Shown here one piece after another: positions 59,803-64,000 of a stretch of 64,000 nucleotides of DNA. The first letter of the stretch is position 1. The number at the start of each line of letters is the position of its first letter. The stretch is from Sporolactobacillus nakayamae (GTDB taxonomy: Bacteria; Bacillota; Bacilli; Bacillales; Sporolactobacillaceae), in contig NZ_FOOY01000004.1 in assembly GCF_900113325.1 (NCBI RefSeq), positions 97,116 to 161,115 of the forward strand, read 5' to 3'. Both the position numbers and the translations under genes were made by a program. Under the pieces are notes generated by a model. It saw nothing but the letters and a program-made list of their open reading frames with translations. It was not told the DNA's origin and did no database searches.

Positions 59803-60555
59803 ATGATGGCCAAAGCTGAAGGCATTATCATTCGTACTACCGATTATGGAGAAAGCAATAAAATCGTGACTTTATATACAAAAGAGTTTGGCAAAATCGG
59901 ATTGATGGCGAGAGGAGCCAAAAAACCAAAAAATCCCCTTTCCGCAGCGAGTCAAGTTCTGTTCTATGGTCTCTGTCTTTTTAGTAAAGGCAGAGGCCTT
60001 GGTTCGTTATATCAGGCAGAGACATTGAACGCGTTTCGCGCAATTCGCGAAGATATCGAGAAAATGGGTTATGCCGCGCTAATTCTTGAACTAACTGACC
60101 GACTGACTGAGGACGGCCAACCTTCTCAGGGTATCTACAACCTGCTTTGTGATACATTGCTGCTTATGGAAAAAGGGACTGACCCGGCGGTTTTATCCTC
60201 CATCTATGCACTGAAAATGATGCCTCAGGCGGGAATTGATCCTGAGTTGACACATTGTGTTCATTGCGGCGAAAAAAAGGATCATTATTTGTTCTCCGTG
60301 TCCGAAGGTGGGTTTCTTTGCAGCACCTGCGCGAAAGTGGACGATTACGCGCTGGTTCTAAGCCAAGCAACTCAACGATTACTGCCACTAATTAGATCCA
60401 TTCCCCTTGATAGACTTGGAAAGGTATCATTAAAATCAAAAACGATTGGCGAGATCGAATCAATAATATATGCTTATTATGAACGAAATGCCGGAATTAA
60501 GTTGCGTTCCAGGCATTTTATTGAGCAATTAGCCAAATTTCGAACCAATGAATAA
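59803..60555 (+). CDS. recO: DNA repair protein RecO
   Basis: A 250-aa protein: N-terminal OB fold (AEGIIIRTTDYGESNKIVTLYT), helical middle and a zinc knuckle pair CVHC ... CSTC (about residues 148-178). It loads RecA with RecF/RecR at gaps. ATG 59803 or 59806 after AGGTGA are both possible; 59803 aligns best with the B. subtilis start as I recall it. No glyQ/glyS genes follow; a repeat block does. Confidence 0.94.
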   Translation: MMAKAEGIIIRTTDYGESNKIVTLYTKEFGKIGLMARGAKKPKNPLSAASQVLFYGLCLFSKGRGLGSLYQAETLNAFRAIREDIEKMGYAALILELTDRLTEDGQPSQGIYNLLCDTLLLMEKGTDPAVLSSIYALKMMPQAGIDPELTHCVHCGEKKDHYLFSVSEGGFLCSTCAKVDDYALVLSQATQRLLPLIRSIPLDRLGKVSLKSKTIGEIESIIYAYYERNAGIKLRSRHFIEQLAKFRTNE

Positions 60556-60590
60556 TTGATTGACTGAATTGGAATGAATTCTTTTGCACC

Positions 60591-60661
60591 GGCGGCAAGA
60601 AGCGCGCAGCTGAAGTGTCGTTCAAGACATAGTTGATGAATGAAAGCCGCATTCAGAGTGA
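60591..60661. repeat. dispersed non-coding repeat, copy B (family 2)
   Basis: GGCGGCAAG, GCAGCTGAAGTGTCG and AGCCGCATTCAGAGTGAC match 33564-33626 with a diverged middle. Here the stem partner reads ATGCGCGG, so the hairpin is imperfect. It lies 36 bp after recO. Confidence 0.7.
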
Positions 60662-60671
60662 CGACGAAGGC

Positions 60672-60907
60672 CTGTGCTATGCGCGGTTTTCTAATAAGTA
60701 AAGAGAGCATATGATTTTTTGCCAAATCAAAAGGTTATGAATCAAACGCGTAGGTGCGAGACTCCTGCGGGATCAGCGAGCCAGGGGAGACCACGCAGGC
60801 ATTATGGTCTGAGCCGAGGAGGTTCCCGGATCGCCAGCGGAAAGTGAGCAACCGAAGCGTAAAACCAGGCTGGCTTAAGGACTGTGCTATGCGCAGTTTT
60901 TCTAATA
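60672..60907. repeat. repeat block bounded by ~25-bp direct repeats
   Basis: CTGTGCTATGCGCRGTTTT(T)CTAATA occurs at 60672-60696 and 60882-60907. Between them lies a GC-rich element (60749-60860) with GAGACTCCTGCGGGATCAGC, GGGGAGACCACGCAGG and GCCGAGGAGGTTCCCGG. This looks like the approximately 100-bp intergenic repeat that I recall as widespread in Bacillaceae genomes. No ORF or transposase is present. It fills the position that glyQ-glyS hold in B. subtilis. Confidence 0.7.
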
Positions 60908-60931
60908 GAAAAATTAGGGGAGGCGATTGCT

Positions 60932-61579
60932 TTGGATCTTAATGATAGACAACACAAAATTATTCAAATAGTTAGAGAAAAGGCGCCGATAACCGGAGAA
61001 CAAATTGCGGAACAGTTAAGCGTAACACGTGCGACACTCAGACCTGACCTGGCAATCTTGACGATGTCCGGGTTTCTAGAAGCTCGTCCGCGCGTCGGCT
61101 ACTTCTATACAGGACAAACATCGGGCACGATATTATCTGAAGAAGTTCGAAAATTGAAGGTTGGGGAATTCCTGTCGTCACCCGTTGTTATTGAAGAAAG
61201 TGCTTCCGCATACAAAGCCGTGTGCGAAATGTTTGTTGAGGATGTCGGATCGTTGTTTGTGGTCGACAATAGTGGATTGCTCGCCGGTGTCCTGTCACGA
61301 AAGGATTTACTCCGAACTGCGATTGGATCTCAGGATATGAATCAGGTTCCGGTCAGTGTCATTATGTCCCGAATGCCCAATATTGCCTATTGCAAACATG
61401 ATGATACAGTCGTGGATGTTGCCCTATTGCTCATCACAAAGGAGATTGACGCGGTTCCTGTTGTACGGAAAAAAGGGAATGGCTTTGAAGTCATTGGTCG
61501 AATGACCAAGACAAATATTACAAGGGCATTTGTAAGTCTTGCAAATGTAGGTGAATCCGAAAAGGGCGATAGTGAGTGA
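60932..61579 (+). CDS. ccpN: catabolite repressor CcpN (HTH-CBS)
   Basis: A 215-aa repressor: winged helix (APITGEQIAEQLSVTRATLRPDLAILT, residues 15-41), the family constant MSGFLEARPRVGYFYTG, and two CBS domains (~75-200). In B. subtilis CcpN represses gluconeogenic gapB and pckA under glycolytic conditions and responds to adenylates. TTG start, 8 nt after GGAGG; the longer frame from 60884 runs through a repeat. Its partner yqfL does not follow. Confidence 0.94.
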   Translation: MDLNDRQHKIIQIVREKAPITGEQIAEQLSVTRATLRPDLAILTMSGFLEARPRVGYFYTGQTSGTILSEEVRKLKVGEFLSSPVVIEESASAYKAVCEMFVEDVGSLFVVDNSGLLAGVLSRKDLLRTAIGSQDMNQVPVSVIMSRMPNIAYCKHDDTVVDVALLLITKEIDAVPVVRKKGNGFEVIGRMTKTNITRAFVSLANVGESEKGDSE

Positions 61580-61611
61580 TTCAATTTATTGAGAAATTGC
61601 ATCGCTTTTTT
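61574..61611 (+). terminator. terminator overlapping the ccpN stop
   Basis: GAGTGAT-CAATTT pairs with AAATTG-ATCGCTT (13 pairs, one mismatch, G-U included) around a 6-nt loop, then Ts. Confidence 0.75.
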
Positions 61612-61673
61612 GACGATTTCGGTATCTTAAAAAAAGAAAATAGGTTTTACTGTTTTAATAATAGAATTTAGTT

Positions 61674-61679
61674 TATAAT
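61674..61679 (+). promoter_or_regulatory. candidate -10 box upstream of yqxD-dnaG
   Basis: TATAAT in an AT-rich stretch about 100 bp before yqxD; no good -35 box at 16-18 bp. Confidence 0.3.
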
Positions 61680-61777
61680 AATATTTTGTTGTCCTGCACA
61701 TGATTCGACAATTTGTGACACTATTTGAAAAATAAAAACATAAAAGTACATGCAGGATTTTTACAAGGAAATAGAGA

Positions 61778-62239
61778 ATGCTTAAGATGATGAAAAAGAT
61801 CACACTATTTGTCGACGCAGATGCTTGTCCCGTAAAGAATGAAATCTTAACTATTGCGCATACCTTTGACCTTGATACCGTTTTTGTTGCTTCCTACGCC
61901 AGCTATTCAGCGAATCGTGAAGGAACATGGGTTTTTGTCGATCAGGAAAAAGAGGCGGCCGATCTTTACATCGTCAATCACGTCTCTCCTAATGACGTTG
62001 TTGTCACACAGGATATTGGGCTTGCAGGCTTGCTCACCAAACGGAATGTTTTTGTACTCTCAATACGTGGCCAATTGATTAATGAAAAGAATGTGGAAGC
62101 ATTGCTTGACCGGCGATATCAATCATATCACGCACTTAATGCCGGAGAACGAGTTAGAGGGCCAAAGCCGTTTACAAGCCAAAATCGTAAATATTTTTCA
62201 GAAGCCTTAATAAAACTGTTATGCCAACTCGATCATTAG
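61778..62239 (+). CDS. yqxD: UPF0178 family protein YqxD (YaiI)
   Basis: A 153-aa PIN-like-fold protein of the YaiI/YqxD family (DUF188): VDADACPVKNEI (acidic pair) near the start, VTQDIGLAGLL in the middle, and a C-terminal KPFTSQNRKYFSEALIKLL. The function is unproven; the acidic residues suggest a nuclease-like role. ATG 61778 is 8 nt after AAGGA; in-frame ATGs at 61787 and 61790 are alternatives. It directly precedes dnaG as in B. subtilis. Confidence 0.9.
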   Translation: MLKMMKKITLFVDADACPVKNEILTIAHTFDLDTVFVASYASYSANREGTWVFVDQEKEAADLYIVNHVSPNDVVVTQDIGLAGLLTKRNVFVLSIRGQLINEKNVEALLDRRYQSYHALNAGERVRGPKPFTSQNRKYFSEALIKLLCQLDH

Positions 62240-62277
62240 GATATAAATAAGTAATAATACTGGTGGTGCATGGCCAT

Positions 62278-64000
62278 TTGCAACTTCAGGAACAGGTTAT
62301 TGAAGAAATTAGGAAATCACTGGATATTGTTGATGTTATCGGCAGTTATGTGCAGCTAAAGAAGCAAGGAAAAAATTATATTGGTCTTTGCCCATTTCAC
62401 TCGGAACGGACGCCTTCATTCTCCGTCTCGCCTGATAAACAGCTCTATCATTGCTTTGGATGCGGCGCCGGCGGCAATTTATTTACGTTCATGATGGAAA
62501 TTGAGGGCATGTCCTTCATTGAGGCAGCCCAATCTCTGGCTGATCGCGCGAATATAGATTTAGGATCTTCTGTTACAAAGAATAACGCATATCGTGACCC
62601 GAACGATCAAAAGAGGAAACAAATTACTGAGGGATTGGAACTTTTAACGAAATTTTATCATTATTTATTGACAACCGCAAAATATGGTTCTTCTGGTATG
62701 CGTTATCTTGAGGAGCGTGGATTTAATTCAGAAATGATTGAACGATTCCGAATCGGTTACGCGGTCGACAGCTGGGAGGCGGTGACTCATCTGCTTCAGA
62801 AAAGAGGCGTTAGTCTTGAATTCATGGAGCATGCGGGACTGATTAAGAAACGCGGGTTTGATAACAAATACTTTGACAGGTTTAGAAATCGGATCATTTT
62901 CCCGATTTTTAACATGAGCGGAAAAACGGTTGCTTTTGGCGGACGGACGCTTGGAGAAGATAAGCCCAAATATTTGAACTCACCTGAGTCAGATGTATTT
63001 CATAAAGGCAGCATCCTGTATGGCTTTCATTTGGCGAGACAGGCGATCAGGAAAAGCAGCCAGGTAGTCCTTCTTGAGGGTTATGTGGATGTTGTTCGAG
63101 CTCATCAGGCCGGGGTAACCTGCAGTGTCGCCTCAATGGGAACCTCGTTGACGGAAGCACAGGCGGCGGCATTGACGCGGATGGCCGACACGATTATTAT
63201 CTGCTATGACTCAGATACAGCAGGAATAGAAGCAAGTTTTCGAGCAGCAGAATTGTTGCAGGGAAATGGGAAAGTCATAAAAATAGCAAACATGCCGGAA
63301 GGTCTTGACCCCGATGACTACATTCGTAAATTTGGCGGCGAACGATTTAAAAGTGATGTAATAGGGGCAAGCCAAACATTGATGACTTTTAAAATGAATT
63401 ATCTTCGAAGAAAAAGGAATCTAAGTGATGAAGGAGATCGACTCCTCTATATTGAAGATGTATTGAGGGAACTGGCATCACAGCATCGCGCGGTCGAACG
63501 AGATCACTATCTTAGATTGCTTTCGGAGGAATTTTCAATTTCCCTTGATTCCTTGAAGAAACAACTGCACCAGGTGAGTGTCACGGCAGAAAGACGCGAT
63601 AAGCGAAGAGCCCGCGTCGCACCGCTTGCCCGGAGTAATCGGATTCCACCTGCATATGAGATGGCAGAGCGAAGACTGCTCGCGCGAATGATGAGAAGCA
63701 GGGAAATTTCCGATCAGGTCCGGGACACATTAGGCGGTTCATTTACGATTGATGTCCATCAAGCCTTGGCCGCATATCTTTACGCATACTATGCTCAAGG
63801 TAATCCGCCGGATGAGGGACTATTTCTTCAGAAACTCGAAGATCCGGCACTGCAGCGCAAGGTGACGGAATTATCATTGATGCCTATGAGTGATCAGGCA
63901 GATGATGGGGAAATTGAAGATTGTGTGAAACAAGTCATCAGGCACTCTAAATCATCGCTGATTGCGGATAAGGAAGAGCAGAGAAAGAAAGCTGAGCAAA
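62278..64000 (+). CDS. dnaG: DNA primase DnaG (3' end beyond window)
   Basis: At least 574 residues, open at the right edge. The CHC2 zinc finger (CPFH ... CFGCG, residues ~37-65), the TOPRIM core (LLEGYVDVVRAH with the catalytic Glu, and CYDSDTAGIEA) and the start of the helicase-binding C-terminal domain are visible. It makes RNA primers for replication. Start: TTG 62278 after GGTGGTG; the GTGs at 62263 and 62266 are in frame but have no SD. The usual downstream partner sigA would lie outside the window. Confidence 0.95.
   Translation, partial: MQLQEQVIEEIRKSLDIVDVIGSYVQLKKQGKNYIGLCPFHSERTPSFSVSPDKQLYHCFGCGAGGNLFTFMMEIEGMSFIEAAQSLADRANIDLGSSVTKNNAYRDPNDQKRKQITEGLELLTKFYHYLLTTAKYGSSGMRYLEERGFNSEMIERFRIGYAVDSWEAVTHLLQKRGVSLEFMEHAGLIKKRGFDNKYFDRFRNRIIFPIFNMSGKTVAFGGRTLGEDKPKYLNSPESDVFHKGSILYGFHLARQAIRKSSQVVLLEGYVDVVRAHQAGVTCSVASMGTSLTEAQAAALTRMADTIIICYDSDTAGIEASFRAAELLQGNGKVIKIANMPEGLDPDDYIRKFGGERFKSDVIGASQTLMTFKMNYLRRKRNLSDEGDRLLYIEDVLRELASQHRAVERDHYLRLLSEEFSISLDSLKKQLHQVSVTAERRDKRRARVAPLARSNRIPPAYEMAERRLLARMMRSREISDQVRDTLGGSFTIDVHQALAAYLYAYYAQGNPPDEGLFLQKLEDPALQRKVTELSLMPMSDQADDGEIEDCVKQVIRHSKSSLIADKEEQRKKAEQ

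Overview
The window is a core-genome segment from an endospore-forming member of the Bacillales. Sporulation genes are present: pro-sigK (uninterrupted), sda, gpr, yqfC and yqfD. Gene order follows the Bacillus subtilis yrrI-to-dnaG block almost gene for gene, and dnaG runs off the right edge. GTG and TTG starts are common, with strong Shine-Dalgarno (SD) sites. The family could be Sporolactobacillaceae or Bacillaceae, but that is only an impression. I see no rRNA, tRNA, insertion sequence, prophage, CRISPR array or recognisable defence system.

Layout. 1-426: 20-bp tandem repeats. 427-9890: zinc-ribbon protein, yrrI, alaS with an attenuator-like leader, yrzL-yrrK-yrzB, mltG, yrrM-udk, greA, yrrS. 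10050-14480: a sulfur operon, yrrT-mtnN-luxS-mccA-mccB, then yrhC. It detoxifies S-adenosylhomocysteine, makes AI-2 precursor and converts homocysteine to cysteine. 14480-15384: a gene-poor repeat region with a possible 50-aa ORF. 15385-20980: a five-gene Opp/Dpp-type peptide ABC importer. 20990-22431 (minus strand): acylphosphatase, sigK and the small checkpoint gene sda. The sda-yqeG gap carries a cluster of five DnaA boxes. 22975-27340: yqeG-yqeH-aroE-yhbY-nadD-yqeK-rsfS. Then a DMT transporter and the competence locus comER / comEA-comEB-comEC. 33000-33750: dispersed non-coding repeats. 33749-49260: holA, rpsT, gpr, yqxA, lepA-hemW, the CIRCE-controlled hrcA-grpE-dnaK set, dnaJ-prmA-rsmE-mtaB and yqeW. 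49400-51800: rpsU-yqeY, floA and an unknown membrane-anchored gene. 51800-52500: a second copy of the dispersed repeat plus hairpin repeats. 52515-60555: yqfC-yqfD-phoH-pgpH-ybeY-dgkA-cdd-era-yqzL-recO. 60556-60931: a repeat block. 60932-64000: ccpN, yqxD and dnaG (5' part).

What departs from the B. subtilis plan (order recalled from memory): yrrN/yrrO, pbpI, yqeM, spoIIP, yqeZ (nfeD), glyQ/glyS and yqfL are not at their usual places, luxS has joined the sulfur operon, and a DMT transporter sits where yqeM would be. Two of the disrupted junctions carry non-coding repeats. The most rewarding places to look are the sda/yqeG DnaA-box cluster, the paired ~270-290-bp dispersed repeats, the repeat block in the former glyQS position, and the small-ORF/terminator unit near 15.0 kb.
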